Below are positions 1 to 7,625 of a stretch of DNA of 64,000 nt, one piece after another. Each line of letters starts with the position of its first letter. Within the stretch, counting starts at the first letter, position 1. The stretch is from Lihuaxuella thermophila. GTDB taxonomy: Bacteria; Bacillota; Bacilli; Thermoactinomycetales; Thermoactinomycetaceae. The notes beneath the pieces are model-generated. The model was given only the letters and a program-made list of their open reading frames with translations, had not been told where the DNA came from and did not search any database. The DNA lies in contig NZ_FOCQ01000008.1 in the NCBI RefSeq assembly GCF_900110165.1, forward strand, positions 157,442-221,441. Direction: 5' to 3'. A program made the position numbers and the translations under genes.

Positions 1-112
1 GTAAAGTGCCGTAAGAAAGCTGTTCCAAAAGATATTCCAATCGAGACCAGGTTTGCTGGTTCGACTTTACAAAGTTTCCTAAATGATTCGTTGATTTTAT
101 CACTTCTGACAC
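1..112 (-). CDS. SpoIIM-family (DUF95) membrane protein, N-terminal part only
   Basis: The first 37 codons of a minus-strand gene that runs off the left edge. The start is a GTG at 112-110, with an AAGGAGGT site 9 bases upstream. The visible residues include FVKSNQQTWSRLEYLLEQLS, the amphipathic N-terminal pattern (F-x-x-x-x-x-x-W-x-x-L-E-x-L-L) common in SpoIIM/DUF95 integral membrane proteins. It is divergent from an RDD-family gene, a usual partner of this family in Bacillota. The transmembrane part lies outside the window, so the call rests on the N-terminus and context. Confidence 0.6.
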   Translation of the reverse strand, partial: MSEVIKSTNHLGNFVKSNQQTWSRLEYLLEQLSYGTL

Positions 113-214
113 TGCCCGTCACCTCCTTTTCAAGTGTACCATTTCGTCAGCGCTTTTTCATAATATGCACATGAAATATAATATAATGAAATCACGGGTT
201 TAAAGGAGGTTCTG

Positions 215-1009
215 ATGAAGAACTTTGTCATCATCCACACTCCCGAACATGTCCAAATCCCGTTTTCGACAGCCGGGATCGGGACGCGGGCTTTGGCAAA
301 AATCATTGATTTTTTTTGCATGGGAACCGTTATGTTTCCGCTCGGCATGTTTGGCATGTTGATCTCAGAAATGGTTGGTCAGGATGACATGCCTTCCATC
401 CTTCTGGCTATCATCATTTTTGTGTTATCTGCCATCCCGCTTGCATACTTTACCTGTACCGAGTACTGGATGAAAGGACAGACGATCGGCAAACGGGTAA
501 TGAATCTTCGCGTGATCCAGGATAATGGGGGAAGCCCCGGTTTCCTCGCGGTTTTTTTGCGCAATCTGCTGCAATTGGCCGATTTATTGCCGGGATTTTA
601 TTTGCTGGGGATGGTCACCATCTTCATTCATCGCCAAGAAAAACGGCTGGGAGATATCGTGGCTGGTACTCTGGTGATTTATGAACACAAAAAGCCCAAA
701 GAATTGGTTCTTGAATATTCAAGCCTTTTTCTCAGACAAGAGGAGATAGAAATATTTAAACGGCTGGCGCCGATCTCCGGTGATCGTTTTCTGGTGCTTG
801 AATCTTTTTTGCTGCGTCGACATGAATTACATAGCCGGGTGAGAAATGAATTGGCCGTCAAGTTGGTGCAAACTTTATGGCCGGAAATTCAAACAGACTC
901 CGGTCATGAGGAAGCTTTTTTGGAAAAAATTTATCTGTATCTGAGAAATACAGCCTATCTGTCTGATGCTCCAAAATTGATCTCCGGATCCTTCCCCGTC
1001 GCCAGTTAA
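215..1009 (+). CDS. RDD family integral membrane protein
   Basis: A 264-residue protein starting at ATG 215 behind AAAGGAGGT. An RDD domain covers about residues 15-150, with three hydrophobic helices (about 28-50, 60-82 and 112-136) and the conserved Arg (GTRALAKIIDFF) and Asp positions. The segment GQTIGKRVMNLRVI is characteristic of the family. The last 110 residues are soluble and charged. RDD proteins are small membrane proteins of mostly unknown function, often beside SpoIIM, MoxR and DUF58 genes. Here the SpoIIM-like partner is divergent just upstream, and MoxR/DUF58 lie about 44 kb away. A hairpin terminator follows at 1024-1073. Confidence 0.85.
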   Translation: MKNFVIIHTPEHVQIPFSTAGIGTRALAKIIDFFCMGTVMFPLGMFGMLISEMVGQDDMPSILLAIIIFVLSAIPLAYFTCTEYWMKGQTIGKRVMNLRVIQDNGGSPGFLAVFLRNLLQLADLLPGFYLLGMVTIFIHRQEKRLGDIVAGTLVIYEHKKPKELVLEYSSLFLRQEEIEIFKRLAPISGDRFLVLESFLLRRHELHSRVRNELAVKLVQTLWPEIQTDSGHEEAFLEKIYLYLRNTAYLSDAPKLISGSFPVAS

Positions 1010-1023
1010 CTTGCAAGAGCAGC

Positions 1024-1073
1024 AAACGTAAAAGGGCTCCAGGGTGCAGATCGAGGGGCTCTTTTACCGTTTG
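1024..1073 (+). terminator. Rho-independent-type hairpin after the RDD gene
   Basis: An imperfect inverted repeat (AAACGTAAAAGGGCTCC against GGGGCTCTTTTACCGTTT) starts 14 bases after the RDD stop codon. The right arm is T-rich. Confidence 0.65.
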
Positions 1074-1208
1074 TTTAAAGTATTATTTGCAAAACAACAT
1101 GCTTCATTGAAGAAATTTTTGAAAATATATGAAGGATTTGTCTGGGATACATAAAATATTTACTAAAATAACGAACGTTTTTAATCCTTCACAGGAAGGA
1201 GAAGGAAG

Positions 1209-2165
1209 ATGAGTACCGATGACCTATTAAAAATCGCTGAGACCTTTGATAAAAATACCGGCTGGTTTCTCGATTTTTTGGGCTACTTTGTTGCGATTGG
1301 CCTGGTGGCTACTTTTCTTGTCCATTTTTATCGCTATGCGACCGGGCAAAGCGATTGGCTGGGCAGATCTACAAATGATACAAGTCAACTCACCCAGATC
1401 CAGCTGGATTCTTTGCGGAAAGAAAAAGAAGAGATTGAACGAAAAATGATTCAGCTGGAATCCGAGATTCAAGATCTGGTAACCTTATTAAAGGAAAAGG
1501 AAGCGGATCTTGAAGAAAAAACACAAGAAGTCATTGAAATGGTACATGAAATTGAGACAATCAAAAGCTTATACGAAGAGCTGGACGAAAAATATGATGA
1601 CGAAACTTATGCGATGTCCCAGGTGATGTATACTGCCGATGAAGTTGCGTCCGCCATTGCAAACGAAGAAAATTTCAGGCAGAATCGCGCGGATATTTAT
1701 ATTAACTTACTGGATTATCTCATCAATACGATTAAGGGGTTTCGGGAAAAGAATCCAAGGGTAGTGATTCATATTAAACATCCCAAAAAAGATGATGTAT
1801 TGGTTCATTATGCGCATTCCAGCGGCCATTCCCACCGGGTCAAGGATTATGAACCGCCGATTGACAATAGCGCTGCCGGACGTGCATGGCGCACCAATGA
1901 AGTCTATTATGTTCCTGATGTGGAAGACCCGCAATATGAATATGACCGCAAAGCGCATTCCAATAAGTATTACAGAACCATTCTTTGTGTTCCGCTCAAA
2001 GCGGGCGCGGATCCATCAACCCGAATCGGGGTTTTGTCCATTACCGGCAAGCCGGTTGATGCATATGAAAAAATAGAAATCGAACGCGTCATGTTATTTG
2101 CAAGGTTGTTGTATCCTCTCATTTATATGGACACCAAGATCAGGGAGGTTTCCACCTATGGGTGA
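1209..2165 (+). CDS. Membrane-anchored coiled-coil protein with C-terminal GAF-like domain
   Basis: A 318-residue protein from ATG 1209 with AGGAAGGAGAAGGA just upstream. The N-terminus carries one hydrophobic helix (about residues 20-42). A strongly charged heptad-rich coiled coil follows at about 60-140, and then a GAF-like domain at about 155-310 with the typical AGRAWRTNEVYYVPDV and RTILCVPL segments, which match GAF core strands. GAF domains bind small ligands or cyclic nucleotides; no catalytic output domain is attached, so this looks like a sensory or scaffolding protein at the membrane. The stop overlaps the next gene by 8 bases, suggesting translational coupling. The exact family is not recognised. 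Confidence 0.7.
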   Translation: MSTDDLLKIAETFDKNTGWFLDFLGYFVAIGLVATFLVHFYRYATGQSDWLGRSTNDTSQLTQIQLDSLRKEKEEIERKMIQLESEIQDLVTLLKEKEADLEEKTQEVIEMVHEIETIKSLYEELDEKYDDETYAMSQVMYTADEVASAIANEENFRQNRADIYINLLDYLINTIKGFREKNPRVVIHIKHPKKDDVLVHYAHSSGHSHRVKDYEPPIDNSAAGRAWRTNEVYYVPDVEDPQYEYDRKAHSNKYYRTILCVPLKAGADPSTRIGVLSITGKPVDAYEKIEIERVMLFARLLYPLIYMDTKIREVSTYG

Positions 2166-2337
2166 TTTTAAAATGGTCCCCGAGGAAGTGCGGAAAGAAT
2201 TAAATCGACTGTACCGTGAAGGAGTGATTACCCGTAAACAGCTGATGAAACGAATGAAAAACGGACTGTTCGATCATGAGCGCCTTGCTGTAAAGGAGAA
2301 GTTCGAAAAGTTGATCGAAAAATATGATATTAAATAA
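2158..2337 (+). CDS. Small conserved-looking helical protein coupled to the GAF protein
   Basis: A 59-residue basic, helix-rich protein that starts at ATG 2158 inside the end of the GAF-protein gene, with AGGGAGGT 8 bases upstream. The 8-base overlap and good ribosome site argue that it is translated and coupled. The sequence (start MGDFKMVPEEVRKEL) has no motif I recognise; LYREGVITRKQLMKRM looks like a helix-turn-helix-sized fragment but this is not enough for a DNA-binding call. A clean terminator follows. Confidence 0.65.
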   Translation: MGDFKMVPEEVRKELNRLYREGVITRKQLMKRMKNGLFDHERLAVKEKFEKLIEKYDIK

Positions 2338-2350
2338 TGAAATTGAAAAA

Positions 2351-2374
2351 AACCGGCCGTTGAGCCGGTTTTTT
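2351..2374 (+). terminator. Rho-independent terminator of the GAF operon
   Basis: Perfect arms AACCGGC and GCCGGTT with a six-base loop, then a run of T. It lies 13 bases after the stop of the 59-residue gene. Confidence 0.85.
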
Positions 2375-2588
2375 CGCCTATTAAAACTGGTTTGCAAAAT
2401 AAACTACTTGAATACGTAATCTCCTAACGGCAAAGAAAAAGACCACACAAGGGGTCGTGTGGAGATTAAATTAGCCAAAACATTTAGTTATGGGTTATTG
2501 GTCCGGAATAGCTATCAATTGAGCTAATTCCTCAGTTGGCATGGGATCCCGCTCAGTATAATTGATGATAGCTCTCGCCTTGAATCAA

Positions 2589-3182
2589 CTAATCATGTAA
2601 TCCCTTTCCGTCGAGAATTTTCTGTATATATTTTTCAACTCTTGACTGTCGAGTTTTGGATTGTTTCGGTTGAGAAAAATATAGAATGTATGCCCTTTGC
2701 CGTCCCGGTGTCAATGCTTCAAAAGCCGTTTTCAAGGCAGGGATTTCATCGAATTTATTTTGAAGTTCTTCAGGAATTATAAGTTCTGTATTCCTTTTAA
2801 AATTCACTTTCAAACCGGCTTTTTCAACTTCAATGGCTTCATTAATATAGGCTTTCAAGATGGTTTCCATTTCAACTATTTCTTGAATATTGGTGAACCG
2901 AATCTGGCGCGCCGCCTGTACATTCTCCGTTTGTTGAATTAGAATCCCATGAGGATCCTTTAACAAGGCACCTTTGTGAAACAGAAGAGCACAATATTCT
3001 TTAAATCCATGTATTAAAACGATGTTTTTTTTCTCAAACGTGTAACAGGGATGCATCCACTTAAATTCTTCGGTCAGCCCACAGTCAAGAACGATATTTC
3101 TCAACTTCTCATATTCTTCCTTCCATTTTTCGGCATTGCTTATAAATTCATCAACCTTGGGATTCATTCTACGATTCGTCAT
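2589..3182 (-). CDS. YdeI-like protein (DUF1801 / OmdA families)
   Basis: A 197-residue cytoplasmic protein. I chose ATG at 3182 with GAGGGGTG about 9 bases upstream; a TTG codon at 3185 is an alternative. The N-terminal half has the DUF1801 pattern (W-M-H-P-C-Y-T-F, I-x-L-I-H-G-F-K-E-Y-C-A-L-L-F-H-K-G), and the C-terminal half has the OmdA-type signature TPGRQRAYILYFSQPKQSKT followed by R-V-E-K-Y-I-Q-K-I-L. This matches Bacillus YdeI, whose biochemical role is unknown. A 9-bp inverted repeat lies 45-75 bases upstream. Confidence 0.8.
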   Translation of the reverse strand: MTNRRMNPKVDEFISNAEKWKEEYEKLRNIVLDCGLTEEFKWMHPCYTFEKKNIVLIHGFKEYCALLFHKGALLKDPHGILIQQTENVQAARQIRFTNIQEIVEMETILKAYINEAIEVEKAGLKVNFKRNTELIIPEELQNKFDEIPALKTAFEALTPGRQRAYILYFSQPKQSKTRQSRVEKYIQKILDGKGLHD

Positions 3183-3226
3183 CAAGGAACACCCCTCTGC
3201 AATTTTTCGATCAGCTGACAGTCAAG

Positions 3227-3256
3227 GATGTATTCCTGTGTTAATTCGAATACATC
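3227..3256. promoter_or_regulatory. 9-bp inverted repeat upstream of YdeI-like gene
   Basis: Arms GATGTATTC and GAATACATC are perfect complements with a 12-base spacer. The position just upstream of the minus-strand start fits an operator; there is no direct functional evidence. Confidence 0.35.
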
Positions 3257-3454
3257 TCGATACCCTGTCCGTTATTATTTAGAAATAGTGTCATTATATC
3301 CATATTCCTTTTGAAACGGCTTCCAACATTCCAGGGAGAAACACAAAAGAACCACAAAGAGAGCGCCAAGCCCCGGGTTTGCAGTCTGGCGGATCAATTC
3401 TGTCTCTATAAGCCCTACACAGGAAAGGAAGTACAAATGAACATACCGATAAAC

Positions 3455-3491
3455 AATGACTTGAGTTTCCTGCGAAATATCTCAAGTCATT
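3455..3491. repeat. Dispersed ACTTGAG stem-loop, copy 1
   Basis: Arms AATGACTTGAG and CTCAAGTCATT are perfect 11-bp complements around a 15-base loop. The same arms recur at 18950, 34454 and 56521. This copy is in the gap between the YdeI-like and HxlR genes and lacks a strong T-run. Confidence 0.7.
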
Positions 3492-3681
3492 TCCATTATA
3501 TAGATACATTGAGTTCAATTCCATTCCACTTCATTATATTGAGATTTATCTAAGCGGAGTAGAGGGAGCATCGACCAAATTTGGTGCTGTATATCCAGTG
3601 ATGGAAAATGTCTTGGGTTACTACATTTGCAGTCTCATTTCCATAAATATTGCAAACACAGGGATACAGGGATGACATGGA

Positions 3682-4026
3682 TTATTCCTTGGGGATGCAT
3701 CCCATGTTCATCAGATGCTCCAAATGATCGCTCCCCCATTGGTTCATCAGTAGCAAGATGGGTTTGAGCGTTTCGCCGCAAGGCGTCAAGGCGTATTCGA
3801 CCTTGGGCGGAATGACCGGATAGACGATTCTTTCAATCAAGCCGTCAGATTCCAGTTCCCGGAGTTGCTGTGTCAGCATTTTGGGAGTGATGGAAGGGAT
3901 CAGTTTTTTCAGTTCGCTGTAGCGCCGTTTCTGATCCATCAAGTACCAAAGGATCAAGACTTTCCATTTGCCTCCGATGACTTGGAGTGTAACCTCCACA
4001 GGGCAACGATGTTGTACGCGGGGCAT
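3682..4026 (-). CDS. HxlR-family winged-helix transcriptional regulator
   Basis: A 114-residue protein starting at ATG 4026 behind GAGGT. It has the HxlR hallmarks: a Cys near the N-terminus (QHRCPVEVTLQVIGGKWKVL), the recognition region FSELKK-like (RRYSELKKLIPSITPKMLTQQLRELE), then the wing (GLIERIVYPVIPPKVEYALTP). Members are redox- or aldehyde-responsive, often through the N-terminal Cys. It is divergent from the old-yellow-enzyme gene, and two 12-bp palindromes sit in the 115-base gap, so it probably controls that gene and itself. Confidence 0.9.
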   Translation of the reverse strand: MPRVQHRCPVEVTLQVIGGKWKVLILWYLMDQKRRYSELKKLIPSITPKMLTQQLRELESDGLIERIVYPVIPPKVEYALTPCGETLKPILLLMNQWGSDHLEHLMNMGCIPKE

Positions 4027-4047
4027 GATTAGACCTCATTTCTTACG

Positions 4048-4082
4048 TTAGTATACTAAGTTACTTATAGGTAAGTACTTAC
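4048..4082. promoter_or_regulatory. Two palindromic operator candidates between hxlR-type gene and namA
   Basis: Perfect 12-bp palindromes TTAGTATACTAA (4048-4059) and GTAAGTACTTAC (4071-4082) lie in the divergent promoter gap. They are the obvious candidate HxlR-family sites. Confidence 0.5.
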
Positions 4083-4141
4083 TAATAATAATTATACACG
4101 ATATACTGAACATGTATCCATTACCAGGAGGGAAGCACAAG

Positions 4142-5185
4142 ATGATCCATTTGGCGAAACCTTTTCAATTAAAAGGGCTGGTCTTGAAAAATCGCATCGT
4201 TATGCCGCCCATGTGCCAGTGTTCCGTTTGGGAGAAGGACGGGAAACCGAATGATTGGCATTTCGTCCATTACAGCTCGCGGGCGGTCGGTGGGGCAGGA
4301 CTTATCATCATAGAGATGACCGATGTCGAACCAGATGGCCGTATTTCCGACTATGACCTGGGGTTATGGTCGGATGAGCATATACCCGCGTTTGCTCGCA
4401 TCATTTCGGAAGTGCATAAATACGGGGCCAAAATCGGAATCCAAATCGCACATGCCGGGCGGAAAGCGGAAGATGCGGAGGTACCCGTCTCATCCACCGA
4501 TGTGCCGTTCAGTCGCGAATTCAAAAAACCCCGGGCACTGTCCACGGAAGAAGTCAAAGAGATGGTTGTCAAATTCAAGGAAGCCGCCAGACGGGCCGTG
4601 GAAGCCGGCGTCGACACCATTGAAATCCATGGCGCTCATGGCTATCTGATTCACCAGTTTCATTCTCCGCTCATCAACAACCGTACGGATGAATACGGAA
4701 AAGATTTGGCCCGATTCGGGGTTGAAATCATTCAGGCGATGAAAAGCGTCATGCCGGAAAATATGCCCCTCATTTTCCGTATTTCGGCGGTGGAATACGC
4801 GGAAGGGGGATACGGTCTTGAGCATGCGATCGAGTTGTGCCGCCGTTACCGGGATGCGGGAGTGGATATTTTCCACATCTCCAGCGGCGGCGAGGCTCCG
4901 ATCGGAGTCAGAAAGCCGGGAACCCACGCCGGTTACCAGGTTCCGTTGGCCCGTACCATCAAACAAGCCTTGGACGTTCCTGTGATTGCGGTGGGTAATT
5001 TGGATGATCCCGAAGTCGCTGAATCCACATTGGCTAACGGCGATGCCGACCTGATTGCGGTCGGACGCGGAATGCTCCGTGACCCCTATTGGGCCCTGCA
5101 CGCCCTTCAGGCATTGGAAGGGGAAACAGAAGCGCCCCGGCAATATCAGGTGGCTTTCCGCCAGGGGCGGTCTGCGATGTCCTGA
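4142..5185 (+). CDS. namA: NADPH dehydrogenase, old yellow enzyme family (NamA/YqjM type)
   Basis: A 347-residue FMN flavoenzyme of the thermophilic-like OYE class, which reduces activated alkenes such as alpha,beta-unsaturated carbonyls with NADPH. The start is ATG 4142 with AGGAGGGA upstream. Visible residues: the FMN-tuning Cys25 (MPPMCQC), substrate-anion His163 and His166 (EIHGAHGYLIHQF), IAHAGRK, phosphate-binding GRGMLRDPYW, and the C-terminal PRQY arginine that inserts into the neighbouring subunit's site. Position 27 is Cys where YqjM has Tyr28, giving an unusual C-x-C. It is divergent from an HxlR regulator, consistent with induction by electrophiles. Confidence 0.92.
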   Translation: MIHLAKPFQLKGLVLKNRIVMPPMCQCSVWEKDGKPNDWHFVHYSSRAVGGAGLIIIEMTDVEPDGRISDYDLGLWSDEHIPAFARIISEVHKYGAKIGIQIAHAGRKAEDAEVPVSSTDVPFSREFKKPRALSTEEVKEMVVKFKEAARRAVEAGVDTIEIHGAHGYLIHQFHSPLINNRTDEYGKDLARFGVEIIQAMKSVMPENMPLIFRISAVEYAEGGYGLEHAIELCRRYRDAGVDIFHISSGGEAPIGVRKPGTHAGYQVPLARTIKQALDVPVIAVGNLDDPEVAESTLANGDADLIAVGRGMLRDPYWALHALQALEGETEAPRQYQVAFRQGRSAMS

Positions 5186-5204
5186 TGCACAATAAAGCTT
5201 ATCC

Positions 5205-5234
5205 AGCAGCTGCGATGGGTTGCAGCTGCTTTTT
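5205..5234 (+). terminator. Terminator after namA
   Basis: Perfect arms AGCAGCTGC and GCAGCTGCT followed by a T-run, 20 bases after the stop codon. Confidence 0.85.
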
Positions 5235-5673
5235 ATGTGCCCCTTTGAATTACCCATTGGAATTAAGGGCTAATACTGTTCGTACAGTTATCGCCTAGTT
5301 TTCTCATCTGTTATGGATTCCTTCTTCCCATTTCATCATGGAAATTTCGTTACTCAAACTGAATACCAACGTTTTTCGGTTTATTGGGCAAAGAGACCAA
5401 AGTCGGCCTGTGCGCGCCATCCCTATATACGAAACTTCAAATGATTTTTCACTGGTGACGGCAAAAACTGGCATGAATCCGGGAAGGATCACCCCCAATT
5501 TGGTATCATTGAAGTATTAGATATGTAATGGTATATTTGATTTAATCAAAATAATATATCTAGTTTAATATATTAGACAGAATGAATGGATTGCCGGATT
5601 GAGGCGTTTGATTGTCCTCAACAGCGCGATATCGAATTCAATGGAAAACACTTTATATCTGACGGAGGTTATA
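5235..5673. other. Gap before larB
   Basis: About 440 bases with a 60-codon open frame at 5338-5520 that is also open on the other strand and has no ribosome site; I do not call it. The 5500-5600 part is AT-rich and is the likely larBC promoter region. Confidence 0.4.
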
Positions 5674-6354
5674 ATGAGTTCGTTTAAGGACCTGGGTTTT
5701 TGCAAGATTGATATTGGCCGCGAAGAACGGACAGGCTACCCGGAAGTGGTTTTCGGCCAAGGAAAGACAGCTTCCCAAGTTGTTGAGATTTTCAGCCATT
5801 TGATGGAAAATCACGGGAGAGCGATGGTGACAAGGGCTACGGCGGAAATGTCTGTGTTGATCAAAGAACGCTTTCCGGATGCCGTTTATGATCCTGTTTC
5901 GCGTCTGCTGACGTGTGGGGAGTCACCCCGGAAATATCCCGGGATTGTGGTCGTCGCCTGTGCCGGGACTTCCGACCTTCCCATCGCGGAAGAGGCTGCG
6001 GGAACGGCGGTCTGGATGGGATGTCAAGTGGAGCGCATTTATGATGTGGGCGTTGCCGGCATCGATCGGTTGCTCGCTTACCGCGAAAAGTTGCAGGAAG
6101 CCCGGGTGATTATTGTCGTGGCGGGAATGGAAGGAGCTCTTGCCAGCGTAGTGGGAGGGCTTGTGAGAAGGCCTGTCATCGCCGTCCCGACCTCGATCGG
6201 TTACGGTGCTCATTTTTCGGGCTTAACCCCTCTTCTATCCATGCTTTCTTCCTGTGCTGCCGGTGTCACCGTGGTCAACATCGATAATGGCTTTGGAGCG
6301 GGATATGCAGCAGCGATGATTCAACAGTTGGTTAAAGAGGTGGCAGCGAAATGA
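5674..6354 (+). CDS. larB: Nickel-pincer cofactor synthase LarB
   Basis: LarB carboxylates and hydrolyses nicotinic acid adenine dinucleotide to pyridinium-3,5-biscarboxylate mononucleotide, the first step to the nickel-pincer nucleotide of lactate racemase. The protein has 226 residues, with the PurE-like core (VVACAGTSDLPIAEEAA, RIYDVGVAGIDRL, VVAGMEGALASVVGGL, PTSIGYGAHFSG, NIDNGFGAGY). ATG 5674 is chosen because GACGGAGG lies 6 bases upstream. This start removes the roughly 20-residue N-terminal helix usual in LarB, and the in-frame codons upstream (from 5599) do not resemble it. It overlaps larC by ATGA. Confidence 0.92.
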   Translation: MSSFKDLGFCKIDIGREERTGYPEVVFGQGKTASQVVEIFSHLMENHGRAMVTRATAEMSVLIKERFPDAVYDPVSRLLTCGESPRKYPGIVVVACAGTSDLPIAEEAAGTAVWMGCQVERIYDVGVAGIDRLLAYREKLQEARVIIVVAGMEGALASVVGGLVRRPVIAVPTSIGYGAHFSGLTPLLSMLSSCAAGVTVVNIDNGFGAGYAAAMIQQLVKEVAAK

Positions 6355-7571
6355 GTACGCTTTATCTGGACTGTTTTTCCGGAATTGCCGGAGACATGAC
6401 ATTAGGGGCTTTAATTGACCTCGGAGCAGATCTGTCCTATATTGAAGCACATTTGAAACGTCTGCCCATCGATCCTTTTTCCATTGAAGTCAAACAAGTA
6501 ACCAAAAGAGGAATTACGGCCAAACAAATTCACATACACGTTCATCATACGCATGATTCTCAAGCACAGCATCATGCCCATCACCATGACCATCCCCACC
6601 GGCGAGCTGCCGAAATCCTGGATATGATTGAAAACAGCGATCTCCCCCCAAGGGCAAAATGGCGCAGCCACCGCATTTTCCGGGCAATCGCTGAAGCGGA
6701 AGGAAAAATCCATGGTATTCATCCCGATGATGTACACTTTCATGAAGTGGGAGCCATGGATTCAATTATTGACATTATCGGTGTATGTCTGGCATTGGAA
6801 AATCTGGGTGTCGAAGAAATCTACGCATCACCCGTGCCTGCCGGACAGGGTACAGTGCGCATGGCACACGGATTATATCCCGTTCCCGCACCGGCGACAG
6901 CGGAACTTTTAACAGGCATTCCTCTTGCCGAACTGACGGCTGAAGGAGAACTGACAACACCTACAGGGGCGGGCATATTAAAAGCTTTAGTGAAGGAGTT
7001 CCGGCCGATCCGTTCCTTTACCATTCAACGTATTGGTTACGGTGCCGGTGAAAAAGATTTTGAGCACCCCAATGTCTTGCGCGCTCTTCTTGTTGACGAA
7101 GAAAAGATGAAAAATGAGCAACGGGAGCAGGTAAGTATACTGGAAGCGCAAATGGATGATATTACCGGCGAGGCATTGGGTTATGCAATGGAGCGACTGT
7201 TTGCGGCCGGAGCTCTTGACGTCTATTATACTCCTGTCTATATGAAGAAAAACCGTCCGGGAATACTGGTGACGGTCGTTGTGTCAGAAGATCAGTCGGA
7301 TTTGTGTGAAGAGCTCTTATTGAAAGAAACCTCAACCCTTGGCGTACGGAAAAGCACCTGGACCAGGAAAGCCTTATACAGGGAAATGTCTCAGGTGGCG
7401 ACTCCCTATGGAAATATCCGAGTCAAACAGGCATATTTGAATGGAAGACTCATTCGGCAAACTCCGGAATACGAGGATGTCGCCACGATCGCAAGAGAAA
7501 AAGAGGTTCCTTTTCAGGAGGTTTATCAAGCAGCTGTAAGGTCTTCCGCGGGACATGGCATTCAGATTTGA
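6351..7571 (+). CDS. larC: Nickel-pincer cofactor nickel chelatase LarC, single full-length ORF
   Basis: LarC inserts nickel into pyridinium-3,5-bisthiocarboxylate mononucleotide using CTP. The 406-residue protein starts in a 4-base ATGA overlap with larB. It opens with the family signature YLDCFSGIAGDMTLGAL and carries a histidine-rich loop (residues 61-83, 11 His) likely to bind Ni(II). Later motifs include DVHFHEVGAMDSIIDIIG and EAQMDDITGEALGYAMERL. In Lactobacillus plantarum LarC is made through a programmed frameshift between larC1 and larC2; here the two parts are one continuous frame. No larE or larA is visible in the window. Confidence 0.94.
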   Translation: MSTLYLDCFSGIAGDMTLGALIDLGADLSYIEAHLKRLPIDPFSIEVKQVTKRGITAKQIHIHVHHTHDSQAQHHAHHHDHPHRRAAEILDMIENSDLPPRAKWRSHRIFRAIAEAEGKIHGIHPDDVHFHEVGAMDSIIDIIGVCLALENLGVEEIYASPVPAGQGTVRMAHGLYPVPAPATAELLTGIPLAELTAEGELTTPTGAGILKALVKEFRPIRSFTIQRIGYGAGEKDFEHPNVLRALLVDEEKMKNEQREQVSILEAQMDDITGEALGYAMERLFAAGALDVYYTPVYMKKNRPGILVTVVVSEDQSDLCEELLLKETSTLGVRKSTWTRKALYREMSQVATPYGNIRVKQAYLNGRLIRQTPEYEDVATIAREKEVPFQEVYQAAVRSSAGHGIQI

Positions 7572-7625
7572 ATAGTGGCATAATTAAGAGGAAATATGAA
7601 AAATGCCGGAAAGGAGTTGATATTG

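Larger units (their letters stand above)
3183..3681. other. Gene-free stretch with two inverted repeats
   Basis: It contains a perfect 9-bp inverted repeat (GATGTATTC at 3227-3235, GAATACATC at 3248-3256), placed like an operator or leader hairpin for the YdeI-like gene, and one copy of the dispersed ACTTGAG stem-loop (3455-3491). The 3544-3676 stretch reads about 43 codons on the plus strand without a credible start. I see no convincing gene. Confidence 0.5.

Noticed and set aside
2478..2588. Minus-strand run of about 29 codons ending MPTEELAQLIAIPDQ
   Set aside because: Bounded by stops, no ribosome site for the internal ATG, no family resemblance; at best a gene scrap.
3544..3676. Plus-strand run of about 43 codons (GASTKFGAVYPVMENVLGYY)
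   Set aside because: It reads like protein but has no start or ribosome site and no family I can name.
5338..5520. 60-codon plus-strand frame before larB
   Set aside because: The opposite strand is equally open and no ribosome site is present.
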